From NCBI GenBank assembly GCA_945860895.1, contig CAMASK010000002.1, positions 1-64,000 on the forward strand: a DNA stretch of 64,000 nucleotides, written 5' to 3'. Made by a program: the position numbers and the translations under genes. Shown here in pieces: positions 44,165 to 53,000 of the stretch. Source of the stretch: Bacteriovorax stolpii. GTDB taxonomy: Bacteria; Bdellovibrionota; Bacteriovoracia; Bacteriovoracales; Bacteriovoracaceae. The notes under the pieces are model-generated. The model did not search any database. It was not told the DNA's origin and worked only from the letters and a program-made list of their open reading frames with translations. Each line of letters starts with the position of its first letter. The first letter of the stretch is position 1.

Positions 44165-44350
44165 CTATTTTTGGTTAAAACGATTATATTTTGATGTAAG
44201 TATCTTATCTTTGTAATTCATTTCTTTTAATTTTTGCACACGGTTGAGAGTGTCAAAAAAACGTCGTTTTTCAAGTTTTCGAATAAAAAAATCTTTTATC
44301 TCTCTAAGATCAGATTGATGCCTTACATCGCCTCTCAATAGTGCAAGCAA
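44165..44350 (-). CDS. Doubtful small basic protein, 61 residues
   Basis: The frame starts at a TTG without a clear ribosome-binding site. The product is rich in Lys, Arg and Asp/Glu (SDLREIKDFFIRKLEKRRFF) and could be a helical basic protein. It lies in the gap between the DUF2231 gene and the divergent DksA-like gene. A TTATAT box lies upstream. It may also be a chance frame in intergenic DNA. Confidence 0.25.
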   Translation of the reverse strand: MLALLRGDVRHQSDLREIKDFFIRKLEKRRFFDTLNRVQKLKEMNYKDKILTSKYNRFNQK

Positions 44351-44387
44351 ATGTTAGATATAACAAGGGTTTAAAGCATAGAAATTG

Positions 44388-44416
44388 TTGGCAAAGAAAT
44401 TCTCAACTGTTTTAAT
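44388..44416 (+). promoter_or_regulatory. Sigma-70-like promoter for the DksA-type gene
   Basis: TTGGCA (44388-44393) and TTTAAT (44411-44416) are separated by 17 nt, close to TTGACA-N17-TATAAT. It is 58 nt upstream of the ATG at 44475, which has its own CGAGGAGAA ribosome-binding site. Confidence 0.45.
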
Positions 44417-44474
44417 TTTCAGAACACATTTACACAACTGGGTTACGACCCACCTGTAACGAGGAGAACTAAGG

Positions 44475-44912
44475 ATGTCAGTTCGACTAAACAGTCATTT
44501 GTCCGATAAGCACATTAAAGCGCTTAAAGATAAACTTTTAACCGAAGCAGAGCGTATTAGAACAAATTTTCAACTCAAGAAAAATGAGTATGAAAATAGC
44601 TCAATAACCGGTGCCAAAGATGAAGTAGATTCTGCAAATGATAATATTTTGCTAGCTGCTGATATGCGTTTCTCAAACCGCGAAAGTCTTTATTACAAAA
44701 AAATAATGAAAACCTTAAGCAAGGTCGAAACCGAGGCTTATGGTATGTGTGATGAATGTGGCGACCCAATAACATTCTTAAGACTCATAGCTCGTCCAAC
44801 ATCGGAGATGTGTATTCTCTGCAAAGAAGAGTCAGAAAGAGAGGAATCTCAAAATTTCTTTGAGAGAAGATCTAAATCTCTTGGACGCGAAATGAGTGTA
44901 AGCGGACATTAA
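44475..44912 (+). CDS. DksA/TraR-family C4-zinc-finger protein
   Basis: The 145-residue protein has an N-terminal coiled-coil region (KALKDKLLTEAERIRTNFQ) and a C-terminal C4 zinc finger (CDECGDPITFLRL, then CILCKEE). Such proteins enter the secondary channel of RNA polymerase and adjust transcription with ppGpp. At 145 residues it is near classic DksA. The DxxDxA-like acidic tip of DksA is partly present (DEVDSAND). It is followed by the YrdC/Sua5-family gene after 3 nt. Confidence 0.85.
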   Translation: MSVRLNSHLSDKHIKALKDKLLTEAERIRTNFQLKKNEYENSSITGAKDEVDSANDNILLAADMRFSNRESLYYKKIMKTLSKVETEAYGMCDECGDPITFLRLIARPTSEMCILCKEESEREESQNFFERRSKSLGREMSVSGH

Positions 44913-44915
44913 TAA

Positions 44916-45551
44916 ATGATCGAATACGTCGTCGAACATAATCCTGACGACCGCATATTATCGAAAGCCTCCCAAATCTTACGAAATGGGGGGCTTATTT
45001 GTTTTCCGACAGAAACAAACTGGGTAGTGGTTGCCGATCCCTTCAATAAACAAGGGGTAGATAAGCTTTATCGGCTTAGGCATGTCGACAACACCAAACA
45101 CTTCACTGTTCTCTGTGAAAGCTTCCAGAAGGCCCAGGAAGTCTCATTCATTGATGATAGCGCTTTTAGGATTCTCAAAAAAATCATTCCTGGCCCCTAT
45201 ACTTTTATATTTGAAGCTCAAAAGAAAATTACTAAAAATTTAAACGCGTCTAAAATTGATAAAGAAGTAGGAATTCGTTTCCCACCGAAAAAACTTTGTA
45301 GACTCTTGCTGCAAAAGCATGGTGACGTTGTTATTTCTTCTCACATAACCCGCGAGATGATGGAGATGGAAGATGAATCAATGGCATTGTATGGAGCCTT
45401 AATTGAGGATTATTTTGGTTCGCAGATTGATCTGATTATTGACCCTGGTGAGTATGAATTTATAGGTCACCACACCACCATTATTGATTTTACTTCGGGG
45501 AGCCCTGAGATCATTCGTGAAGGGGCAGGTCCAATTAATTTCCTAAGATGA
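44916..45551 (+). CDS. YrdC/Sua5-family L-threonylcarbamoyladenylate synthase-like protein
   Basis: The 211-residue protein has the YrdC fold: GGLICFPTETNWVV near residue 27, RLRHVDNTKHFTVL, PGPYTFIFEA and GIRFPPKKL, close to the substrate-binding motifs. It would make threonylcarbamoyl-AMP for tRNA t6A. The family also includes YciO/YwlC paralogues, so the orthology is not certain. It lies 3 nt after the DksA-like gene and so may share its transcript. Confidence 0.83.
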   Translation: MIEYVVEHNPDDRILSKASQILRNGGLICFPTETNWVVVADPFNKQGVDKLYRLRHVDNTKHFTVLCESFQKAQEVSFIDDSAFRILKKIIPGPYTFIFEAQKKITKNLNASKIDKEVGIRFPPKKLCRLLLQKHGDVVISSHITREMMEMEDESMALYGALIEDYFGSQIDLIIDPGEYEFIGHHTTIIDFTSGSPEIIREGAGPINFLR

Positions 45552-45562
45552 TCAAAGCGTTT

Positions 45563-47383
45563 TTACTTTGTTAAATCTGGAAATTTAAAATCAGGACATT
45601 TTGTCTTTACCAATTTGTAGAGTTCTTCATCCTTTTCAAATTTAAATCGTGTACATGACCAATAACTTGAAAGGTATTTTTCATGATCTTCTTGAAGATA
45701 ATAACCATAATCATGTACCCAAATATCCTCGGATTTAACCTTACACTCCTGAACCTTGCCATCAACAATGGCGCGAACTGGAACAATTGAACCAGGTTTT
45801 CTTTCATCTCGATTGGAAGTTAACTTAGAAATAATAAACAATCCCTTTCCCTCATAAGAAAAATCAGAATCCGGATAAGTTCGCACGTTTTTATTGCCTT
45901 TAGAGTCCAGTCTATTTTCCACTTGATTCTTAGGAGAAACTTCTTTGGCTGCACCAGCTACAATTCTTCCTGATTTCTTATCAACAGCAATTTCTTCACC
46001 AGTTGTCAGAGTCATAAGAATTTTATCATCCCGAACTTTAACAGAAGGTACAATCTTGCGAGGAAAAAATGCATATTGAGTAATTCTCATGTCAGTAGAA
46101 ATGAAACGGTTATAAATTTTATCTGATTTCCCAACATAATTCACCCGTACAGGAGAATCGATCACATCAAAGGAGCCTTCCTTGCCACGGGCAAGATACT
46201 CATTGGTTAGGACTCTCTTTGGATACATTGGCTCCATTTCGTCAGGACTATATTCAACACCATCTTCAATATACGACGAGGAAGGACCCATATGATCCAG
46301 ATTTATATCAAAACCACCTGGCACACGATTTTGTCTATCTTTATCTTTTTCCTGGTACATGATATCAACAGACACGCCGTCATCCGATCCAGAATAAGCA
46401 CCTTGAGAGTATTTATCTAAATTGGTTCCTGACTGCCCTCCGGCGCAAAAATCTTTTTTCGTTTTTTGATTTTGATCAATTGACTCAGAAGCTTCATGAT
46501 TTACCAGGACTTCATCTTTTTTCTCAATCTGCTTTAACAATTCACACTGTGTGCACACCACAGTATTTGAACTGTTCTCTTTGGTCGTAGCTGGGGCTTT
46601 ATTTACCAAGTCGACAGTTTTAACTAATTCATTCTTAAGCTCAACATTCTCTGAAACTTCTCCATCATCAATAACTGTAAAGTCATTTTTTGAATTGGCT
46701 TCCTTCTTTTCATTTTCAGTAACTATCTCTTTTGGCTTTCTATCCATTAACTCAGCTACTCTTTTTTTCAAATTTCCACACATGCCTGTTTTAGATTGAA
46801 ATCCTGAAGAGCAAATATCGTTCACTAAAGAGAACATCTCATCCGCCAGGGGTGCAAACTCTGTTTGAGTTAAATCTCTGGACAAGTCATCCATCGACTT
46901 TCCACTTGCTAGAAATTTTTGCTGACATTGAGAGAATGACGAGTTCTTTTGAGCCTGAGTCTTCGTTTCAATACATACATCTTTACCAAATAAAAGAGGC
47001 TGGCAGAGCATTTTTTCCGAACCACAAGTTGATGATAACACTTTATAAATTGGGTTTGAATTTGCGGGAGAACTACAAACAGTTTTAGTCTTGCCGGATA
47101 CTTTTATACTTTTTTTCTTACTTGGCCAGCCTGCATAGAAGCAGTTAAAACCTTCAGATGCATATGCCTCCTCAAAGAATAAAAAATCAATTTTTGAAAC
47201 AAATTCCTCGTTATCCAAAACATCTGTATTTTTGATTATTTCTTTAACAAAAGTTTTATATGCCTCAAGTACCTGAACTTTTTTTTCAGGAGACAACCGT
47301 TTGAATTCCTGAAAGGTCAAAAAATCACCAGCAAAAGAGACAGAGGTATGAAGACAAAAAAATATAAATATGAGTATTTTCAT
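45563..47383 (-). CDS. Large exported cysteine-containing protein, unknown
   Basis: The 606-residue protein has a signal peptide (FCLHTSVSFA) and about sixteen cysteines in the mature part, mostly in the N-terminal 230 residues (SSTCGSEKMLCQPLLFGKDV) and near the C-terminus. There is an acidic linker (about residues 215-290). The C-terminal half looks like beta strands (VRDDKILMTLTTGEEIAVD). No family is recognised. A CCGATAA box lies 6 nt before the ATG and no ribosome-binding site is seen, which fits a leaderless mRNA. Confidence 0.6.
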   Translation of the reverse strand: MKILIFIFFCLHTSVSFAGDFLTFQEFKRLSPEKKVQVLEAYKTFVKEIIKNTDVLDNEEFVSKIDFLFFEEAYASEGFNCFYAGWPSKKKSIKVSGKTKTVCSSPANSNPIYKVLSSTCGSEKMLCQPLLFGKDVCIETKTQAQKNSSFSQCQQKFLASGKSMDDLSRDLTQTEFAPLADEMFSLVNDICSSGFQSKTGMCGNLKKRVAELMDRKPKEIVTENEKKEANSKNDFTVIDDGEVSENVELKNELVKTVDLVNKAPATTKENSSNTVVCTQCELLKQIEKKDEVLVNHEASESIDQNQKTKKDFCAGGQSGTNLDKYSQGAYSGSDDGVSVDIMYQEKDKDRQNRVPGGFDINLDHMGPSSSYIEDGVEYSPDEMEPMYPKRVLTNEYLARGKEGSFDVIDSPVRVNYVGKSDKIYNRFISTDMRITQYAFFPRKIVPSVKVRDDKILMTLTTGEEIAVDKKSGRIVAGAAKEVSPKNQVENRLDSKGNKNVRTYPDSDFSYEGKGLFIISKLTSNRDERKPGSIVPVRAIVDGKVQECKVKSEDIWVHDYGYYLQEDHEKYLSSYWSCTRFKFEKDEELYKLVKTKCPDFKFPDLTK

Positions 47384-47864
47384 TCTTATTTATCGGAAAA
47401 AGATTCAAATTTAATTAATCCTCATAGTCCGATAAAAAATATCAAGAATTTTTCGATACCATTTTTGGACTCTCCTTTGCAGAAATTAAGTGAAAAAGAT
47501 TGGAACTGCTCGCTTACAATGGTGTTGGTATAGCTTTTTCATTAATGGAATCAAACTTTTCTTAAGAGCGATAAAACAAGGTTCTTAACATTTTATGAGA
47601 GATTTTTTAGGGCTAGCGATTTTCAACTTAACTAAGTCACAGAATTCACAGGGGAATTTGAGATCCCAGCACCAATAATTTAGGGCAGTTTCAATTCTTT
47701 ATGGTCCGACCTACAGACGTTTGGTGGAACTTTTTCCTATATGTGGATTTGGGAAACTGTTCATATAAGTCTTGGACTTGCGACTCATGATTTATCCAAT
47801 CTTACATTTGGTCAGAAAGGATACTATTACGTCTATGATTTATTCTGGCGATTTTAAGGTGCGC
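47384..47864. other. Intergenic region, 481 bp, with a possible gene remnant
   Basis: The region lies between the ends of the exported-protein promoter and the convergent-facing mtnC end. TTATCGGA and TCCGATAA occur at its left end 30 nt apart as an inverted pair. From 47684 to 47857 an open frame without a start codon reads GSFNSLWSDLQTFGGTFSYM and ends YYYVYDLFWRF plus TAA. That is more hydrophobic and aromatic than chance sequence and may be the 3' remnant of a membrane-protein gene. I see no RNA gene in it. Confidence 0.3.
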
Positions 47865-48551
47865 TTAGATAAGATTTATGAAGCTGTTAAAGCTTGTGAT
47901 CCCTTCAAATTCCGAAGATTTTGCTCCTTCTCTTAAAAGATGCGTAACCTGCATACCTGCCTCCTTGGAGGCTTTTAGTTCTTCAGGAATATCAGAAAAG
48001 AAGTGAATTTCTTGCGGAGTGAGTTTAGTTTCGAGCGCAATTTTTTCGTAGGAGATTTTCTCGCGTTTTGCGCCAACCTTAGTATCAAAAAAATACGATA
48101 TCATTGGTGTTAAATCTCCGTCAGTAGAAAAACCAAAAATGAGTTTTTGAGCATGAACTGAACCGGAGGAATAAATACCAATTTTTTTATTTGAGGAAAT
48201 GATTTTTGAAAAGAATGGTTTCACATCTGTGTAAAGGTGCCCTTTAAATTCATTTTTTGAATAACCATTTTCCCAGATCAAACCCTGAATTTCTTTGAGC
48301 GCCGGATGTTTACGATCTTTTTTAATCCATTCTTTTAACTTTTCAATAACATCATAGAGAGCAAGTTTTTTCTTGTCTTCATCCCAAACGGTTATACGGG
48401 TGTCTTCTATTGCTTTCATCACTGTCGGGTGAGTCTGATGATGAAGAATAAATTGCTCCATTGCATTGTAGGCATAAGGAAATAAAACCTTATGAACAAA
48501 GTTGATGTCCGTGGTTGTTCCTTCAATATCGAAAAGAAATAATTTAATCAT
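47865..48551 (-). CDS. mtnC: Acireductone synthase (enolase-phosphatase E1)
   Basis: MtnC enolises and dephosphorylates 2,3-diketo-5-methylthiopentyl-1-phosphate to acireductone in methionine salvage. The 228-residue HAD-superfamily protein starts FLFDIEGTTTDINFVHKVLF, with the MtnC-specific DIEGTTT loop (nucleophile Asp8). It has IYSSGSVHAQKLIF as motif II and the DIPEELKASKEAG element as motif IV. It is last of the mtnB-mtnD-mtnC operon and its start overlaps the mtnD stop by 4 nt. Confidence 0.94.
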   Translation of the reverse strand: MIKLFLFDIEGTTTDINFVHKVLFPYAYNAMEQFILHHQTHPTVMKAIEDTRITVWDEDKKKLALYDVIEKLKEWIKKDRKHPALKEIQGLIWENGYSKNEFKGHLYTDVKPFFSKIISSNKKIGIYSSGSVHAQKLIFGFSTDGDLTPMISYFFDTKVGAKREKISYEKIALETKLTPQEIHFFSDIPEELKASKEAGMQVTHLLREGAKSSEFEGITSFNSFINLI

Positions 48552-49075
48552 AGGAGATACTTTTGCTCTTTACCGCTTTGAGTGTAATTTGCCACCCAGC
48601 CTTCTGGCGTCTGGAAAACCCGAATGGCCTTGACATGATATTTAGGAGCTAAGTCAAACCAATGAGTGTAGCCCTTAGGTACGGAAATAAAATCACCTTT
48701 TTCACAAAGAAGTTTAAACACTTCTTTTGATTTTTCCAGATGAAAGAAGAAATAGCCTTCTCCATCTACAAAAAAACGCACTTCATCTTCAGCATGAGTA
48801 TGCTCTGATAAAAACTTTGCACGAATAGCTTCTATATTGGGTGTCCCTTTATGAACATTAATCACATCAGCATTCACGTAGCCGTGTTTTTTCATATAAG
48901 GGCCCAGCTCATGGTCAAAAGCTTTAAGAATAGTTTCCTGTGAATCAGAATCATTTAATGGAATATTGCTTTCCCACTGTTCAAAAATAATTCCACGCTC
49001 ATTCATGAAGGATTTTATTTCTTTTGGATCTTTAATTTCTCGGCTTAAAGGATCAAGCAAAGTTAAAATGGCCAT
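48548..49075 (-). CDS. mtnD: Acireductone dioxygenase
   Basis: The 175-residue cupin uses iron to cut acireductone to 2-keto-4-methylthiobutyrate and formate (with nickel, an off-pathway product). The metal ligands are in EHTHAEDEVRFF (two His and Glu) and in KGYTHWFDL (third His). The size is normal. It is the middle gene of the mtn operon, 1 nt overlap with mtnB and 4 nt with mtnC. Confidence 0.94.
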   Translation of the reverse strand: MAILTLLDPLSREIKDPKEIKSFMNERGIIFEQWESNIPLNDSDSQETILKAFDHELGPYMKKHGYVNADVINVHKGTPNIEAIRAKFLSEHTHAEDEVRFFVDGEGYFFFHLEKSKEVFKLLCEKGDFISVPKGYTHWFDLAPKYHVKAIRVFQTPEGWVANYTQSGKEQKYLL

Positions 49076-49707
49076 TATAGTTTCCTCATTGTGTGAAAAC
49101 AGTTAAATAAAAATTCGTAAGTTTCAATATGGCGTTTTGCCGTCGCAAGATCCTTACCCCACGTATACAGGCCATGGCCGGCGATCAGAAATCCATGGAT
49201 GCTGGGTTTTTCTGTCAAATGTTGATCCATATCCTTTATGATGTCACTCATAACCTGAGAGTTAGGCACAATTGGTAGGCGGGAAATAAGATCGTGTGTG
49301 ATATTTCCTTCAAGCCCTTTTTGAATTTCAAATCCTTCGAACTTTAGTTCTTTATCTTTAGCATGCACGTAGGACAAAACAGTGCCTAGAACTGAATGGG
49401 TGTGAAGCACACAATTGACTTCAGGATATTTCTGATAAAGATGGGTATGAATTTCAGTCTCTGCAGAAGATTTAATGCCGGGCCGGTTGAAAGGGACCAA
49501 TACTTCTCCATTAGGATTGATCATGATTAGATCATCCAGACTAAATTTACTTTTATCAACTCCAGAGCGGGAAATAATATATTCCGAAGAATTTTTAGTA
49601 CGTACCGAATAATTAGTTGAGGTAGCCGGTGACCAACCTTGAAGATTAAAAAATTTGATCGCCTCAAGTAGTTCGATCGCTAGAATTTTATTGGAATCAC
49701 TGAACAT
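49075..49707 (-). CDS. mtnB: Methylthioribulose-1-phosphate dehydratase
   Basis: MtnB dehydrates methylthioribulose-1-phosphate. The 210-residue class II aldolase-fold protein has LQGWSPATSTNYS near the N-terminus, the zinc motif ETEIHTHLYQ and CVLHTHSVL, and the later IAGHGLYTWG. The ATG at 49707 gives the usual N-terminus; an in-frame GTG at 49800 would add 31 residues without homology. A 10-bp hairpin covers the start region. The earlier steps of salvage (mtnA, mtnK/mtnN) are not in this window. Confidence 0.92.
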   Translation of the reverse strand: MFSDSNKILAIELLEAIKFFNLQGWSPATSTNYSVRTKNSSEYIISRSGVDKSKFSLDDLIMINPNGEVLVPFNRPGIKSSAETEIHTHLYQKYPEVNCVLHTHSVLGTVLSYVHAKDKELKFEGFEIQKGLEGNITHDLISRLPIVPNSQVMSDIIKDMDQHLTEKPSIHGFLIAGHGLYTWGKDLATAKRHIETYEFLFNCFHTMRKL

Positions 49708-49709
49708 GC

Positions 49710-49735
49710 AAAAAGCCCCTTTGTCGGAGCCTTTT
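49710..49735 (-). promoter_or_regulatory. Hairpin in the mtnB leader
   Basis: On the minus strand AAAAGGCTCC pairs with GGGGCTTTTT (10 bp with two G-U pairs) around GACAAA. It ends in T-rich bases immediately before the ATG at 49707. GGGG in its 3' arm is the only ribosome-binding-like sequence for mtnB. It may act as an attenuator or a translational switch; no known riboswitch aptamer is recognised upstream. Confidence 0.45.
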
Positions 49736-50021
49736 CGTATCGCGAACATTATGATTTTTGAAGAACAAACTAGAGATGTTTCATATAGACCAGTTGCCAC
49801 TAAGACAAAGACGAATATCAGTCAATACTCTTGATTGAGTTGCCTAGTGCGACATAAAAGATTTCAATGAGGTAAGCGAGCCTCGTTTATAAAAATAACA
49901 CTATGCATTTTTTTCGTGCTAAAATGGGCCACTTTTTGATCAAAGTCATGAGTGTCTTTTCACTCTAAAAATGATTAGCTGAGCATATCATAAACACACA
50001 CGTTTTCACTGAGGCTTTAAT

Positions 50022-53000
50022 ATGAAAAACCCCTACCTCGGAAGTGATTTTCAAAATACCCATAAAGGTAATTTTACTCATCTGCATTTGCACACTCAAT
50101 ACTCTCTTTTGGATGGGGCCCTACGATTGGAAGATCTATTCAAGCGGGCAAAAGAATTACAAATGCCGGCCATTGCATGCACCGATCACGGAAACATGTT
50201 TGGTGCAATTGATTTTTATACCAGGGCCTTGAAAGCCGGGATTAAACCTATCTTGGGTTCAGAAATTTATTTCACCCCCGGTTCTCGTCATGACCGTCGA
50301 GCGCCTAAAAATCTTAAGACCCTTGACTCACAAGATGAGGTTGAAGGAAAGCATCAGATTCATCACCTAATTCTTCTTTGTAAAAATATAACCGGTTATC
50401 AGAATCTTTGTAAGCTTCTATCAAAAGCTTATCAGGAAGGTTTTTACTACAAGCCACGCGCTGATGTGGAATTACTGAGAGAGTATTCCGAAGGTCTTAT
50501 CGCAACAACAGCTTGTCTTAAAGGCGAAGTCGGGTACAACTTCTTCACCGGACAGGATGAGCGTGCCTACCAAGCGGCTTTGAAGTTTCGCGAAATTTTT
50601 CAGGATGATTTTTATCTTGAGATTCAGGAAAACGGTATTCCTGAACAAGTTGATGTGAATCGTAAGATCATTGCATTCGCCAAAGAGAAATCAATTCCTC
50701 TAGTGGCCACCAATGATTGCCATTATCTCACTCGAGACGATGCCGCTGCTCAAGAAGTTTTAATGTGCATTCAGACGGGTAAAACTTTGGAAGATGAAAA
50801 GCGCATGAAGCTTTCGACTTCAGAGTTTTATTTTAAATCAGCCGAGGAAATGCGCGAGGCTTTCAACTACATCCCTGAGGCTTGCAATAACACTCTTAAA
50901 ATTGCTGATGCTTGTAATCTTGAAATGCGTTGGCAAGATGATAAGGGCAAACAGATTTACCTTTTGCCTAAATTTGAAATTAAAACAGCTGAAACCGAAG
51001 AAGACTATTTCACGCGACTCGCTCGCGAAGGTTTAAAAGAAAGATTTAATGGCCCTCACTTCAAGCACTTGGTGGCTAAAGAGAACTGGGAAACAGAATT
51101 AAAATCTCAATACCTCGATCGTTTAGAAGTTGAAATAGGACTTATTAAACAAATGGGTTTCACAGGGTATTTTTTAATTGTATCTGACTTTATTATTTGG
51201 TCTAAATCAAAAGGCATTCCGGTTGGACCAGGACGCGGCTCTGGTGCGGGTTCGATTGTCGCCTACGCTTTAAAGATTACTAACGTTGATCCGATTCCTT
51301 TTAATTTACTCTTTGAAAGATTTATCAATCCTGAACGTATTTCGATGCCGGATTTTGATATCGATTTTTGTCAGGATCGCCGTCAGGAAGTTATTGAATA
51401 CGTGACTAAAAAATATGGTGAAGAGCGAGTTGGCCAAATTATCACTTTTGGTACTCTTTCTGCAAAAGCTGTCTTGCGGGATGTTTCTCGCGTTTTTGCT
51501 CTTCCATATTCTGAAGCCGATGCCTTAGCTAAATTAATCCCTGAAGAATTGGGTATTGATTTACAAGAAGCAATTGATAAAGAGCCGAAACTCAAAGAAC
51601 TTGAAGATAGTGATCCAAAGATCAGACGCATCCTTCAAATTGGAAAGCGCCTAGAAGGTCTTAACCGTCACGCTGGTATTCACGCTGCGGGAGTGATTAT
51701 TACCAATGAACCTCTGGTAACTTATTGCCCTCTCTTTAGGGGTTCTAAAGGTGAGCAGGTTGTACAATTTGATAAAGATTTTTCTGAAAAAATTGGATTG
51801 GTAAAATTCGATTTTTTAGGACTTAAAACTCTGACAGTTATTTCCAATGCCCAAAAATTAATTCAGCGTGATATTAAAGCTGATTTTGATATTGAGTTTA
51901 TCGATTATCATGATCAATCAGTTTATAAACTCATCTCTGAAGGCTCCACAGTGGGAGTCTTCCAGCTTGAATCAAGTGGAATGCAAGACCTTTGTAAGAG
52001 AATTAAACCCGATTCCATTGATGATATTACCGCGATTAATGCCCTTTATAGACCGGGTCCAATGGGTTCAGGTATGCACCATGAATTCGCTGAAATTAAG
52101 CACGGTCAAAAACCTGAAGTTTATACTTTTGAAGAATTAAAACCTGTTCTTAAAGACACCTACGGCATTATTGTGTACCAGGAACAGGTAATGAATATTG
52201 CCCGATTGGTGGCCGGTTACTCTCTTGGTCAGGCAGATATGCTACGAAGGGCCATGGGTAAAAAGAATGCTGAGGAGATGCAACGGCATAAGGAAATTTT
52301 CCGTGTCGGTGCGGTTGAGCGCGGATTCAATCAAGAAAAGGCTCTTACTCTTTTCGAATTAATGGAAAAATTTGCGGAATACGGTTTTAACAAGTCTCAC
52401 GCTGTAGCGTATTCCGTGATTTCATTTCAAACTGCTTTCTTAAAGAAATATTATCCAGCTCAATTTTTTGCGGCCCTATTAGGGACTGAGATCAACAACA
52501 AAGAAAAGATAACTTCTTATATTCAAGAAGCGAAAGATTTTGGAATCGAAATCCTTGCTCCGGACGTGAATCAATCACTCTGGCTTTTCAACGTTATTGG
52601 CCAGACTATCCGTTTTGGATTAGGGGCCGTTAAAGGTGTGGGCGAGGGAGCAGTCGAGGAAATTGTTAAAGAGCGTATTGAAAATGGACCTTTTAAAGGA
52701 TTCGTTGATTTCTGTGAAAGAGTAAATCTTAAGGCGGTAAATAAGCGCGTTCTGGAATCTCTGATTAAAGTAGGGGCTTTTGATTCATGTGAAAAATTCA
52801 ATCGTAAAACTCTTCTTGATAATATGGAATTCATTGTAACTTTTGCCGAAAAGAAACAGGAAGAGAAGCTCATGGGTCAGACTTCTTTGTTTGATGTGGG
52901 GGAAACTGCGCAAACATCAGAAGAACAATTGAATATTAATGAATCTCAAGAATTTGATGAAAAACAAAAACTTTCTTTAGAAGCTGAGCTTCTGGGCATT

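Noticed and set aside
44165-44350. A 61-residue basic frame as a firm gene
   Set aside because: TTG start with no ribosome-binding site and no family match; kept only with low confidence.
44439-44462. A LexA-type box (GTTAC...GTAAC) before the DksA-like gene
   Set aside because: The half-sites are 9 nt apart and overlap the ribosome-binding site; it does not match the repeats at lexA.
47348-47533. Plus-strand frame of 61 residues overlapping the start of the exported Cys-rich protein
   Set aside because: It overlaps the signal-peptide region of a much better gene, has no ribosome-binding site, and its composition is unstructured.
49736-49860. A SAM riboswitch in front of mtnB
   Set aside because: None of the conserved SAM-I, SAM-II or SAH aptamer cores was found in the upstream sequence on the minus strand; only a single hairpin is visible.
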